64,000 bases of DNA from Saururus chinensis (taxonomy: Eukaryota > Streptophyta > Magnoliopsida > Piperales > Saururaceae): contig CP141149.1 of assembly GCA_035235625.1 (NCBI GenBank), forward strand, positions 10,446,893-10,510,892, given 5' to 3'. Below the pieces are notes generated by a model, which saw only the letters and a list, made by a program, of their open reading frames with translations, made no database searches and was not told where the DNA came from. Both the position numbers and the translations under genes were made by a program. This document shows positions 24,329 to 37,778 of this stretch, in pieces (within the stretch, counting starts at the first letter, position 1; the number at the start of each line of letters is the position of its first letter).

Positions 24329-25123
24329 TACGTAGAGTGTGTAATTGGTTCTATTGTTGTATACATGATTGATGCACATTCATTTCTATAATGAGTTGAT
24401 GTTTAATTTTAGTTTGCTTCTTAATAATTTGTATTATTCACAAATCATTGAGAACTTCTTATTAGAGCTATATGAAATAATCACAAATACAAAATCATTG
24501 ATAACTTCAACATATAATTTTTTTATAATAAACCAAAAACTAAAAGGTGCTCCTAATTTTTTTATTTTGGGCGTTTATTATTTGTTACAAGTAAAATTTT
24601 TTGCTCATAATAACATTGTGGAATGATTTGTCAAACTCATCGTAAAATGACACTTTTTTTATGAAATGCATTCATCCCATATAGTACCATTTAAAGTTTA
24701 TAAAATTTTGAAATTGAAATTTTTTATGTGTGATTATCTTTTATTTTATTCCATATATCACATTTCCATTGAATTAAAAGTCACTAAAATACTAACATCT
24801 AAAATTTATTGTTTTACCAATTTTGAATTGGGAAATTGTTTTTACCAAGAAAATAGGAAAAAGAATATTTACAATAAAATTTGAACATTTAGCAATAACA
24901 TACTTCCACTGCAAAACAAGTATTATATGTGATGAAAAGGAATGCCATTAGAATTTTTTCGGGGTATATTATGACTAACTTGCATGGTGAGCCATCCCAT
25001 GATTCTTTGCTACAATAGAGCCTTCGATGATCAGTGAGCCCTACACGATATCATAGTCTTCTGCGAGGGATACAGTAGAGGTCTTCCCCAAGTTCACAGC
25101 TGAGGTGGATATAGACGTGGGCT
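24329..25123. other. AT-rich stretch without a gene
   Basis: About 800 bases of AT-rich DNA. ORFs of up to 85 codons occur but are rich in Phe, Ile, Asn, Lys and Tyr as expected from composition, with no motif or context. Nothing else seen. Confidence 0.6.
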
Positions 25124-26500
25124 TGTGATGCTCAAGATTTTTATAAACATTTTCTTTAAAATCATGAATTTTTTTTGTAATACGACGACTGTAAATGGGG
25201 AAAATTGAAGAAATCTAAAACATGTGAAAATAACTTTTATAAATTTTAAAAATTGTACATCCATTTCCCAAATAAATGACCCTTTATATAGCATAAGACC
25301 AAACCACATATTCCCAGGCATTCATTGAAAAAAAAAAGATATAAAATAAATTGCCGTGGCCATGGGCTTAATTACAAACACATCCCAAACATCTCTGAGT
25401 ACAATCTCACGACAGTCCAAAGTTATAATCCAGTATACATGTTCTCACACATACAACATAATCAACTCTCATCTTACCTAATACATTAGGTCATGGAAAA
25501 TTAATAAAATCGTTTATTTTTCTTTTGAACATGGCTTGCTCCTTTTTCATGCATTGGCTGATCTTTCTTTTTCTTGTACTAACGTCGAGCTACTCAACAC
25601 CTCAATTACTTTCTTTCCTATTCTCTTCTTTCCCTTTATTGACTTTCAATGGCCACCCAAACTCTATTGTCTATTACCTATTTTTGAATTGGCGTGTCTG
25701 CTTTGTACCAATCTTTGATTCATTTAAGGTGCCTAAATTGTGTCCAAATATTTTCTAGGTAGCATGAGCATCAAGAAAGTTGTTAGCGCAACATCCACCT
25801 ACCAATCACAATAAGCTATATTTAAGACGTGTAAAAACAAAATCCTAACTTAATTCAAATACACGCCTAAACTACTAATAATACCTAAATTAATTAATTA
25901 TTAAATAAAACTACTAATATCTATCTTAACATAGGTAAATTATAATTAACCCTAAATTATCCTAATCCTACACTAACAAATAATATAAAATGACGTATAA
26001 AATAGATCTATTTCACATGTATCAACATGCACCTTGCATAGCTAGGGTCTGTGTACCTGTTTGCCCAATTTTACTTCAATTAAGAACCCATATCCCTATT
26101 GTTGTTTCCTTAAATAGGTCACCCCAAACCCCAATGCTTTGGTTTGGTCTTGTTAAGCAAGTTTTGGTGAATCATGTCTACCCATGGGCCATGGGTTGAC
26201 CCTCATACTCGGGTCACTTGAGTGAAGACATGTTGGTCCGCTAAGTACCAAAAATAGACCCTTTGGTCAATGTGATATGTTCTGAAGCTCCAATTATGGT
26301 TTAAGGGTTTCTAATAGCTGAATTTACTAGGTTGACCATGCAATTCTGCACTCCAAACTTAAATTAGAAAAGTTCCCAGCCACTGCCCCTAAATGTCAAG
26401 GGGTCAATTTCATCATGGTTCGGTTTAACTTAATAGTTCTAATTCCTCTCTCAAAATTTTATTATTGGAAGAAAATTCTTTTGAATTTTTGGGGTGTTAA
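25124..26500 (-). mobile_element. Degenerate long-LTR remnant
   Basis: The left end (tgtgatgctcaagatttttat, then acattttctttaaaatca and acgactgtaaatgggg) matches the left end of the LTR at 33566. The right end, tttttggggtgttaag, resembles a decayed Tekay LTR terminus (reverse of CTTAACACCCC). Part of the interior (ttagaaaagttccc, gtcaaggggtcaa) is also seen at 44120-44170. No clean target duplication. Confidence 0.5.
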
Positions 26501-26531
26501 GAGTGTTGTTGCTACTACCTCCCCTACCTCT

Positions 26532-27833
26532 TGTGACATCCGATCAAAAATTGTAACAAAATAAAATAAAATAAAATAAAATTGAAAGCACATCGTTATA
26601 TTTCTAAGTGCCAAGGTTCACTGAGTATAGAAGAGTAACTTTGATATATATTGTATTATACAAAATTCCAAATGGTGGCCTAACATGCCTTTATACATTA
26701 GTCATTATAAATATTACATAACTTTAACAAAAATAAAATTGATATTTTAAACTATAGAAATATGTTCATCCACTTCTTCCAGTTTTGTAGTTACACCAGA
26801 AGAATCTGAGGGTGTGGAGTATATTTATACTCAATAGGTTGAATTAAGTAATACAAATATGATTCATGAACATAGTAATATTATTCATGCTTCCAAGTGA
26901 TTACTCATAAAAGAAAAAATTTCAAAAATAATTAATCACAGGATGTCGCAATACCAAATGACTTACACCCACACTCATGGGGCAATGGGAGACAAAAAGA
27001 TATACATGATAATTCCTAGTTCTTGTGTGCACCAGAGCCAAGTATGGTAGTATTCAGAATCTTCATCATGATAATTCCTAGTTTCGAGAAACAAGAAACT
27101 ATGTAGAGAGTACACGTACCCAAATCTAATTCGATTTGGGTACAAGTGACACATTTGTAATGAATTGTAATTTCCAAACCCTCATGACTTATAGTAAATC
27201 AAAATAAATCAAGGATAATTGAGAAGGCATAAAAAAATTTATGATTGAAACTAGAAAAGATTTTGAGCCTCTTGTAATTTTTTAGGGTATTTATTCAAGT
27301 AAAAGATCGCTAAACTACATCAACAACTCGATATAGAGAAAATTGACCTAATCAGGGTTTCAGAAAGATACAAATGGTCAAATCAGTAAACATTGGAGAA
27401 AAGGCTAGAAATTTGTACCATATTTAGATGCTCAATTTATTAAGATTTAAGCAAAAATTGGAGTAAGAAAGCTTACTAGAAAGCCCCGAACAAATAAGGA
27501 CATTTGAAGGGTGCAAACAAAACTGAGACAAAAACATATAAAATATTACAACTTGAATCAAAGACCGAAGAATTTCCCCTTTCCCACACACCATTGAAAC
27601 AGCGAGAAGATATTTTCAAACAACAAAACACATCATGACCAACCATAAAAATCCACCAATCTTACACTCAAGCATCCTATGTCCATAATCCATATGAACA
27701 TGCATCAAAATTATAGCTTAAGCATGTGAAAGAAAACCCCATAAATGTACACACTAATACAAAAATCAACTACTCATCCACTAGCCTTTAAACTATCCAA
27801 TTCATACAAAAAGCCCTATCATAATAGATTAAT
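26532..27833 (-). mobile_element. Probable LTR fragment
   Basis: It begins tgtgacatccgatcaaaaat, like the reverse of a Tekay LTR end (GGATGTCACA). It contains a tttatactcaataggttgaa segment similar to the cat(actcagtagg) part of the LTR at 33566. It runs to the CACTA-2 boundary without a recognisable other end. No ORF of interest. Confidence 0.38.
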
Positions 27834-29684
27834 CACTAAAATGAATAATACTATTAGCGATGCTTTTAAGCGTTGCTAATAGTACTATAAGTGTTGCTAA
27901 TGATTGTTAGTGACGCTTAAAAAACGTTATTAAATGCGTCAATAAAACTGCAGTTGCTATTGCTCATTAGCGACGCTTAACAAAAATCATCACTAATAGT
28001 GTGCCATTAGCAATATTTATTTATGCCTCGCTTATTATTTGGCTTTAGCAACACATAGAAAAACATCACTAATAGTACATTATTATATAATTATGTGTCA
28101 CTAATTATCGGTTATTAGCGACATTATTCTATGCGTTGCTTATATAAAAATATTTAAAAAAAATAAACAACAGCCTATTAACTACGCATAAAAAAGCGTT
28201 GCTAATGAGTAAAAAAAAATTAAAAATGGCTTTAGCAGCACTTTTAGAAGTGTCAGTAAAAGCCTTAGAATTGTTTTAAATAATAGGCCACTGGTAGGCT
28301 CGTGGAGCAGAGAGGGGGCCAAATTCCAGTTAGGGGGCGGGCTGGGGGGGGCAACCTCCTCTTTCTTAGGGTCCCCCCTCTTTCTCCTCTGGTTTGAGGG
28401 GGGAGGAGAGGCTCCGGATTCCAGTAGGGAGCTGGAATCTGGCCCCCTCTTCCCACCGCTCCCTGCTCTATCCCCACCCCTCTTTCCCCTCCTCTAAGAA
28501 CCAAAGGGGAAGGGGGGTGCACTGGTATCGGGGAGCTCACTGGTGCGGCAGAGAGCGTACCATGGCAACAGGGAGCGCAGTGGTGTGGTGGGCGGGCGGC
28601 AAAATAGAAGGGTGGCGGGGCACAGTGGGGCAGCTGTGGGGGCAAAGCAGGTGGGGGAGTAGTGGGCAGCTGTGGGGGCAAATCAGTGGGGCTGCAGGGG
28701 GTGCTGCGGGGCGGTGGGGGCACACGGAATCAGGGGGGTAGAGTGGCATGGCTAGGGACAGACGTTGGCGGCTGGACGGCACAAGGAGGCGAAAGACGGT
28801 GGGAGGTGCATGGGCGGAGAAGGGTTGATGGGAGCGTGCAGTAGACGAGAGGCAGCAGACAGAAGGCTGGCGGGGGCATAGCAGGTTGGACGGGTGACTG
28901 GGTGCACGAGGACGCTGCTGTGCTATGGGTGGGGGCGCATGGGCGCCGGGAGGGGTGGGGGAGCATAGGAGGGGAGGAGCGGCGAGCGGAAAGCTGGCGT
29001 GGGCGCAGTTGGGCGGAAGGGCAATGGAGGGCACACGCAATTTTCGCATTGCGCACAGGCCTTTTTTTTTAACGACACATAGAAAGCGTCGCAAATGAAT
29101 GTCATATGTGACGTATATTCTAAGTGTCACAAAAATATATCTTTTGGCGACGCTTTTATAAAAGTGTTGCAAATATTTATATATTTGCAACGTTTTATTA
29201 AACATCACCAATTTTTTTCATTTGCAACGCTTATAAATAAGCGTCATAAAAATCTAATTCCTGCTCTCTCTCACCTTCCTCCTCCCTCTCTCTCTTCATT
29301 CTCTCTACTCTCTCTCTACACTCTCTCTACACTCTCTCCTCTCTCTCCCCCCTCTCTCTATCTCCCCACCCTCTCTCCTCCCTCTCTACATATTTTGAAA
29401 ATTAATAGAAATAAATTATACGGTAATAGCGATGCATAGGAATATGCTTCGCTAATACTAAGGGTACTAGAGACACATATTCCTATATGTTGCTAATAAC
29501 AAGAGTATTAGTGACGCATATTTTTTATTTTATTTGTTAAATTTTAAATATAAAATATAAAAAAACTATAATTAAATTTATCTCTCTCTCTACACCCTCT
29601 CATCTCCCTCTCCTCTCTATATATCCTCTCTCCTTTTCCTCTCTCTACATATTTTAAAATTAATTGAATAAATTATAGGGTAAT
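27834..29684. repeat. CACTA-2 left arm with subterminal repeats, GC-rich block and CT tracts
   Basis: 27850-28260: array of attagcgacgcttaa / ttaagcgttgctaat units. 28265-29060: GC-rich block with G runs on the plus strand; Pro/Ser-rich ORFs of up to 224 codons on the minus strand reflect composition. 29060-29260: more hairpin units (gcgacgcttttataaaagtg). 29265-29690: CT tracts alternating with gataatagcgatgcatagga-type palindromes. Confidence 0.7.
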
Positions 29685-32600
29685 TGTTAGGACCCGGATT
29701 TTTAAAACCCTTGTTACAATAAAGGACACACAATAGATCACGATAATAATTTTTTTTTCTTAAACACAAAACAAATCATCCGATTAAATATCCAGGTCAT
29801 GATAACTGTGGTTCACAAATACGAATATCAAATCATATGATATTATTTAACGTCTGAAAATTCATAAAGACCAGCTCATCCATCTAAGTACAAGTCTATC
29901 ACCCGTCTGAAAATAAATAACAAGTTAACTCTCACGCTTAAGGTACACTTACGTATCGGAGTTTCAAAAATGCAAAAACCTCTTGAGCTCCTGCCTTGGT
30001 CTCACTTCTCATCGCATGGAGAATCTGCAACATAGCAAACAAAACAACCACAACAACAACAATGGAATCTCTCCGCTTTCAGGAGAAGAGCTTCCAAAGG
30101 ACAAAAGGTTTTATTAGTATTTTTTGGATAGGGCCAACATCACCCGATGTTAGTTGCCTACGTACTCATCAGACAACATCTCCAATGTTTCCAACAAGAT
30201 TGGATCCAGACGTAGTTCTGCCTAAAACTACACTATACTAAGAAGCATAGCATCACCCATGCAATGCTTAAGTATTTTAAAGCAACCTACATTTTATGCA
30301 AGTCTGTTAATCGTTCCACTTGTCTAATTAACAAGCAATATCAAACAATGTTATTAATTATCTCACAACCCTTGTTCAATAATTAATGTTAACATCCTGC
30401 AAACCGTACCACATAAGGGTAATATATAGAACACATAACTCAAAAACATGGGCTGATCTTTAACCAATGAAGACCATCACAATGCACAAAACAATGGAAA
30501 TTGTTTAGGAAACACTGTACTAATTGTTACCTGAAAATACCGACTCCCGCTCAAAGGAGTAAATGTATGCTAATAGAAATCCTAGCATCTCTAGAGATCC
30601 ACTTGGATCAGCCATGGGGCTAGAGATGTAGGCACCAGCTGTGCTCATGGACACACTGGCCGGAGGTAGATGAGCCTTCCATGATGCTCAAAAACCTAGT
30701 TTGCGCGTTTGCAGGGATCCATCGTCCCAAAGGAGCGGAGACCACAAGAGTCTAAAAGATTACCGTCATGGCTATTATCAGAAATCCTAGCATCTCTAGA
30801 GATCCACTTGGATCAGCCATGAGCCTAGAGATGTAGGTACCAGCTGTGCTCATGGACACACTGGCTGGAGGTAGATGAGCCCTCCATGATGCTCAAAAAC
30901 CTAGTTTGCGCATTTGCAGGGATCCATCGTCCCGAAAGGATCGGAGACCACAAGGGTCTGAAAGATTACCGCCATGGCTATTATTGTGAGCTTAAACTTT
31001 AACTCCAAGAACATCCCATAACAACCCTCGGTTCAATAACCAAGGTAAAATTCTATGTCAGGGCCCCGTTCACTTCATGAATTGGTCCCGACCCTAAAGA
31101 GGGTATTTAGTCATTATCTTGAATAGGTGTTCTCCCCCAATCCAAAGATAGCCAAAATCTCTTGATAGTCCTTATTAACCTTAATTTACTTATATAACTT
31201 AACACAACAATAATAAATGCAACCATCAGAATGATCAACATGACAAGAACTCAGACTCATGCTGAGATGAACTGACCAATTCAACATTATAATGATAAGG
31301 ATTTTGGGGCTGAGATGCATAGCTCAAGTCAACCACCTAACATGACATGTTCAAGCTGAAACAAGCATCAATAATCAACCTAAGGTATATCACAATCAAG
31401 GCTGGAATTCAAAGACAACATAGGCTGAAACAAATCATGAACTAAGGCTCTAACATTAAGGATTCATTCAGCAAGATTATAATCTAAAACAAAGTTGAGA
31501 ATCAAGTATTAGATATGAAACAATACAACCTAAACTAGGGCTGAGATTTAGGTGTTCTCTCAGCATAATTATAGCATAAATCAATACTAAGAATTTGGTA
31601 TTAATTTAGCCAAAGTAGAGCCTAAAACATAAGCATCAAATCAGAGATTTACTTGACCAATGTGCAGCGTAAACTAAGGCTTCAAATCAGGGATTTACTT
31701 GACCAATGTGCAGCCTAAACTAAGGCTTCAAATCAGGGATTTAATTAGGCAAAGTATGGCCTAAACTAAGGCCATGAATCAGGGATTAAATTAGCCAAGG
31801 TATGGCCTAAAGTAAGGCCACGAATCAGAGTTTAACTTAGCCAAAGTATGGCCTAATGTAAGGCCACGAATCAGGGAATAAATTGGCCAAAGTATGGCCT
31901 AAACAAAGGACACAAACCTGGGATAAAATATGCTAAAGCAGGGCCTAAACTAAGGCCACGAACCAGGGATAAAATTCAGCAGAGTTTATGCCCAAATTAT
32001 GGATGATAAACATAACTAGAATCATAATCATTCATGCCTAACATAGGGCTATAGTAGATAACAACAATCAGCAACATGCTTGCATGAATTAAGACTAATC
32101 TACTTAACAGAAATCAGGATATTGTATGCACAATTCAGCCATATACATAAGCGATAAAATCATAATCATTCAAAACAAGTAAAGGATGATTCATGACATC
32201 AGAAACCCCCCTAGAATTAGGCTGAATTATGGCTAAATTATATTTATCAAAACCTCATTCCTAAGGGTGTAAAAGGAAGCACCTACTTTTACCAATTCAT
32301 CCCCAAAGCTCCTAGCCCTTTCTCCTATGCTTCTAGGCCTTGATTCAATCGAAAGGCGGCTGATTTGTGCCTTCGAAATTGCTGGTTATAGAGGTCCTTG
32401 CTGAGAGAAGGAAGAGGAAGGAAGAGATGGAGAAGAGGGAGGCTACCTCTTTTAAAGCTATTGGGTGCCCTCCCCCTCTAGGTCTCTCTCATCCTTAGTT
32501 ACAATCCCGGAATCCAAAATCCCTGCCCCATTACCAACAGGAAACCAACACCCATACATGCTCAAAACAGTCCCAAAAGAGTCTTAACCCAACTAGATGT

Positions 32601-33281
32601 ATGGTTGATCCCTCCTTCAACCTTTTTCACCACTTCTAACACTCCTCGGACTCCTACTTGGGCTAGAAGTCCTATTCTTACTAGGAGTCCTTGTCCCGCT
32701 AAGACTCTCTCCCTCTTTAAAATCTTAGTTCTTTTAAGACTTCTAATTCTTAGTACGTTTAGGACTCCTAACTCCTAGCATATTTAGGACTCCTAACTCC
32801 TAGCACATTTAGGACTCCTAATACCTAACACGATTAGGACATCCAACTCCAAGCGTGAGTAGGATATCTAACTCCAAGCATGAGTAGGACATCTAACTCT
32901 AAGTACGAGTAACTCTAAGCACGAGTAGGACATCCAACTCCAAGAACGAGTAGAACATCCAACTCTAAGCACGAGTAGGATATCTAACTCTAAGCATGAG
33001 TAGGACATCTAATTCCAAACACGAGTAGGGCATCTAATTCGGGTAAATGGGCCCTATGCAATAAGCTTAACTTCGAACAATTGTATCGCCCTCATCTGAA
33101 CTCTGATTTACACGTTCTTAGTGGCGTTTCGAAGCTCTTTCTGTCTATTTTCTAATAAAATTAGTTTCAGCCACAAATTCTATCTAGGGAGGTAGTTATT
33201 TTACTAAGAATGTCAATAGGTTAAACACCCTATTTTCCACATATTTAATTTTTGAAACATAGGAAAATTAGGGATATTACA
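29685..33281 (-). mobile_element. Solo LTR, 3.6 kb, Tekay/Del type (copy C, sister of copy A)
   Basis: It begins TGTTAGGACCCGG and ends GGGATATTACA, flanked by a perfect 5 bp duplication gtaat (29680-29684, 33282-33286). It matches copy A (1320-5007) along its whole length with scattered base changes and changes in tandem-unit number, which makes it 91 bp shorter. It has the same minus orientation (starts TGTAATATCCC). No internal domain, so a solo LTR. It interrupts a palindromic unit of CACTA-2. Confidence 0.93.
30577..30980. repeat. Tandem duplication of about 200 bp in LTR copy C
   Basis: Same duplication as at 2206-2615. The units begin agaaatcctagcatctct near 30577 and 30780. Confidence 0.8.
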
Positions 33282-33565
33282 GTAATAACGATGCATAGGA
33301 ATATGCATCGCTAATACTAAGGGCATTAGCGATGCATATTTGCATGTGTCGCTAATAACAAGTGTATTAGTGATGCTTATTCATTTGCGTCACTAATACG
33401 TTTTTCTTTATTTGTTTTTTAATTAATTTTTAATTAAAAATATAATAAAAAAATTTTAAAAATTAAAATTAAATTTCTCCCACCCTCTATTCTCTCTCCT
33501 CTCTCTATACACTATCTCCTCTCTCTCCCTCTCTCCTCCGTCTTTCTCTCGTCTCTCTCTTCCTC
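33282..33565. repeat. CACTA-2 middle segment between two LTR insertions
   Basis: Starts gtaataacgatgcataggaa with a palindromic partner atatgcatcgctaat, further units at 33320-33400, then a CT tract (33478-33565). This is the continuation of the unit interrupted at 29680. Confidence 0.75.
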
Positions 33566-34269
33566 TATAACGGCCTAGATTTTTCATCACATTTTCTTTA
33601 AAATTCACAAATTTTTTTTCAATATAACGACTGTAAATTGGGAAAAATGATGAATATAAATCATGTGAAAGCAATTTTATAATTTAAAATATCACACATT
33701 AGTTTTTCCCATACAAATTTTTACTCATTTAATCAAACATCGTACAAATAAATAGCTATGGTTATAGACTTTAAATACAAATCTCTCCTAGGCATCCCTG
33801 AGTGCAAGTTCCATAATAGTCCACAATGTAATCCACATTATAAATCCAGAAAGCATAAACACTTTAATTTATCATCTCACCTAATACATCAGATTGCGGC
33901 ACAAATAATACTAGCAGTGAGTCGAAGATATACCTAAGTCAAATGGACACAATCCATCGCGAAAACAAGCATCCATCTTCAGGAGCTCCCTAACACAAAC
34001 TTGCAAAAGCATCCCAAACAACAGGGCTAAAAAATAGGGTAATGAGTATTTTCATACTCAGTAGGAAAATACCACTAGGGGAGTTCTAAATAGTGAACTC
34101 AATAAGTTCATACATAGATGTGTTTATGCAACTCAAACATGAAGTAGATATACATATCATAATCATGCACATACACATACAATCATGACAAGAAGATACC
34201 ATCAAACCAATCTTACACATACACTCTTAATCAGAGTCTTACAAACTTACTCATACAATGTACACTGAC

Positions 34270-34545
34270 TCATGGAACTTTTACATACTTGTACGACCTT
34301 ACTCGTACAGTCTTACACTTATAATCTTGCTCAGAAACATGCTCTAACAGTCGTGTTCAGAATCATACGCTTACAGTCGTGCTCAGAATCGTACTCTTAT
34401 AGTCTAGCTCATAATCATACTCTTACAGTCTTACTTAGAATCATACTCTTACAGTCATGCTCATACTCATACTCTTACAGTCGTGCTCATACTCATATGT
34501 TTACTCAAAAACATATATACTCACTCACACAGTCGTACACATACT
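34270..34545. repeat. Tandem repeats, about 30 bp, in the long LTR
   Basis: About eight units of the type cttacagtcgtgctcagaat followed by catactc. An ORF through it is a repeat artefact (SYSYSLAHNHTL-like). Confidence 0.75.
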
Positions 34546-34789
34546 ATCGATCACTGAAGCTCATTGCAACTAATAAGCTCCAGTGTCAAAATGGAAAAGA
34601 ATGTCATTTGGGCATTACCTTAACCTCCGGGGAGTGACTAGATGTCATGGACTTTTTTGAAGGCAAGGTACACCAATGCTCATGGGGCACAAGATCCAAC
34701 AAGTAAAAGCAGGTCCATGATACTACTTACTTGAGCACGCAAACATGAACACCCACACAGAAGGTGTCATATAAGTATCCACACTTTAG

Positions 34790-34950
34790 GGGTCTTATTG
34801 TGCCATACAATTGCCCACTATTATGGGTCTTATAGTGCCAATGCCACTCTTTGGTAGAAGTCATATAGCGCCACTCTTTGGTAGAAGTCATATAGTGCCA
34901 CTCTTGGGTAGAATCATACAGTGTCACTCTTAGGCAGAATCATACAACAC
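34790..34950. repeat. Tandem repeats, about 33 bp, in the long LTR
   Basis: About five units of gccactctttggtagaagtc followed by atatagt, with decay towards 34950. Confidence 0.75.
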
Positions 34951-35739
34951 TCTTAATAAAACATCAAATATCTAGGCTTAATACAGCACACAGACCAAAT
35001 AAAAAATATACATCGCTCTCAACAGAGCGACAAACGCCTATGTGCTCAATACAGCACATAGACAACATCCTGTAGGATAAACACCATGGCAAGACATGAA
35101 AAATGCTCAACTAACTCATTATTGGCTAGCTCAAACACGGAGCTTAATCCATCGAAACCTCAGGTCTCAAACTCACACACTATTGTTAGCTTTGCTTATA
35201 ATTCAAGTTTTAATTAAGTTATGTGGTACAATTATGCCACAAAAACTCTCAAACATACAATGCTCCACTGATCAAACCGAAGTTGAGCCCGATCTGAAAC
35301 CCTAATTCGTAAAGGCAACATAATTCACTCAACCCGTCTAACTTACAACATAACTCTACATACATAAATCTTTATGTATTCATACAATCTTTGCCATCCA
35401 CCATACGGCCAAAATATCTTACTCGAAAGTTATCAAACTGAGCTCCTCAGAGCTAAACCCAATTATCACCCTCTTACTTATACCTCACTTATTATGCTTA
35501 TTGGTCACTTCATAATCTATACATTATGCTTGTACAATTATGTAACACTCTTACTGTCTGACAATCCCCCAACATACGCCCTGATCCAAACCAATCCACT
35601 CCAATCCTTGCCTATCAAACTCACATCATCTTTCTTTCGTCATGCTCTTACACATCCACATTCAACTCCATACCAAACCCTCTATCACCTCTTTCCGTCC
35701 ATGGCCCATACTTATTCCCACACACACATATCCATCGCA

Positions 35740-36040
35740 TAGGTGTATAGCCATCATACAATGTATGTCCATCACACACACGTATAACATACACATACTT
35801 TCATACATGGCTTACCAACATACTCGCTAGCCATCTCTAGCACAGCATACACATCCATACACGTAACTTACCAATATTCTCACTAGCCATTACTAGCCAT
35901 CACTAGCATATACATACACATAGCTTACCAACATGCTCACTAGCCATTACTAGCACATACAATATACACATCCATACACGTAGCTTACTAACACATTTGC
36001 TAGCAATCACTAGAACATACATACACATCCACACACGTAG
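35740..36040. repeat. Tandem repeats of the cgtagcttaccaacatgctc type, continued at 36934
   Basis: About five units of roughly 55 bp (acacatccatacacgtagct, taccaacatgctcactagcc). The array resumes at 36934-36990 after the 888 bp LTR, so that LTR inserted into the array. Confidence 0.75.
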
Positions 36041-36045
36041 CTTAC

Positions 36046-36933
36046 TATTAGCCCCTTAACTTGCTGGATGGGAAAAGGGGGCAGCTATCCCCTTACTTGG
36101 CAGTAGACAACCAAGTTTGCTAGGCGACAAACAGCCTAGGCAGCCCCTTGGGAACAAACGGATGCTGGGACGGCGTGGGAGATGTTCCGGACGAGCTACT
36201 TGCCTTGCGGAGCAGCTGAGTAGGAGTCCTCATGCGGGTGGCACTCTTTTAACGAAGTTGGGCACTACTTGGACTTAGGGGAGGACTCTTAAGGCAGACA
36301 GGATTCACCTATGCTAGGTCGCTACACTCCTAGCTTGAGTAGGAGTCCAGGCAGTAGGTTCCTAGGATAGACAAGACTCACAAAGGCATGCTGGTCACAC
36401 TCCTAGGGCGGATGGGAGTTGGAGTGGCTGGTTTCCTTGGATGGGCAGACTCTTGGAGGCAGCATGACGCTAGACTTCTAGCGGAAGATGGACTCTTGCA
36501 AGTTTCCTAATCTATGCTAGGGGCGGAATGCTTATGGGCTGAGAATTGGTCAGGGTGAGAACTCTTGTATTGGGTGGGTTTTGTACTCCTAGTAGCATAG
36601 GGACAGCCAGTTTCAGGCTAAACCTATATAAAGGGAAGAGCAGGGTGGCCATGGATGATCAGAGACCGATTTGTTCCTGCACAACTAACCAGGGAGCAGA
36701 GAGGAGAGCTCTTAGCCTGGTGGATCAGCCCTTGCCCTCTCCCTATCTTGTATTTCAGCGGACAGAAATATAGCTTGGGTAGAGACCCTTGCACCAGGTC
36801 AGACTAGTGTTGCTGTGTTGCTTGTGTTTCCCTTGCGCATACAAGTGGGAAGGGAAAAGAGTGGTTGCTGGCTGCGCGGCGTAGCCAGGCCATCACGTGT
36901 GCGAACACTAGGCAAAGCTTCATGCCCGTGACA
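36046..36933 (+). mobile_element. Solo LTR of 888 bp
   Basis: Flanked by a perfect 5 bp duplication cttac (36041-36045, 36934-36938). It begins TATTAGCCCC (TG changed to TA) and ends GCCCGTGACA. A TATA box ctatataaagg at 36624-36634 lies about 580 bases in, showing plus orientation. No coding domain. Confidence 0.87.
36624..36634 (+). promoter_or_regulatory. TATA box of the 888 bp LTR
   Basis: ctatataaagg in a GC-richer context, at the position expected for a U3/R promoter. Confidence 0.65.
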
Positions 36934-37139
36934 CTTACCAACATGTTAGCCATTACTAGCACACACAATCCACATACATCATACATACAACTCACATGCA
37001 TGTCATATGCATTTCAACATGACATAATTCATTCTCTTACATCATGAAAATGGATCATGATTTAACATCCAAAACATTGAATCATATAATCCTAGCATGT
37101 TGCTACTCATTCAATGCATGCTATCATGAAATTATGAGT

Positions 37140-37778
37140 TCAAAGCTCCCCTGCCTGGTAATCATGACGTTTGATGGCAAGTACACGATGGTGATGGCAT
37201 CAACGGCGGAGTTGGTGGCCAAAGGCATTGCCAAGATGCGAGAGCTGCTGTCCTGAGGGTTTAGGAAGTGCTGGTAGCAATCACGGCCAAATGGGGTGAC
37301 ATGTATCAATGCGGAAAAGTCCGCAATCCACGGTGGCACACTAGGGCAGCCGGGAGAAAGGTCGTGCTAATAGAAATGACAAGTGTGACCAGAAGTCGAG
37401 GTGTACTCACTGAAGGTTGGCTGGTGGCTGAGAAGTTCTTGGCCAGCTTGAAGACGTCGAAATCAACCGTGGATAGCACCCAACGACACCGATTTCGCAT
37501 CTATAAGGGCCCACATAAGGGCGGAGGGCATGGGGCGACGCTCGAGGATGGAGGGGAGGTGGAGGAGGGCTCTGATAGTCAACTCAAATGGTGATAGAGC
37601 CATCCGACAGTCAGGCAGCACAAATACGGCGCCTATACCCAGACACACACGTGTGGCCACATGCACATGAGGCCAAAAAGGGCCACTCTAGGGGGAGATG
37701 GGTTGGATGGTGGTGGCCCAAGGCCCACAAAAGGGCAACTAAGCTAGGGCTAAGAGGTAGTGGCTGACCGAAGCAGTG
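37140..37778. other. GC-rich block of unknown origin
   Basis: Composition changes abruptly from the AT-rich LTR near 37140. The plus strand has a short ORF end with a protein-like look (FDGKYTMVMASTAELVAKGI, stop at 37254-37256). The minus strand has a 71-codon ORF (TPFGRDCYQHFLNPQDSSSR). I do not recognise either. The block is cut by the 867 bp LTR and seems to continue at 38650-38990. It could be a captured host sequence or the U3 of another LTR. Confidence 0.4.

Noticed and set aside
24369..24884. ORFs of 85 and 72 codons as small genes
   Set aside because: AT-driven composition, no conserved motif, no promoter or neighbour context.
28537..29211. 224-codon ORF on the minus strand in CACTA-2
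   Set aside because: Low-complexity Pro/Ala/His-rich translation of a GC-rich tract; overlapping ORFs in other frames; no motif.
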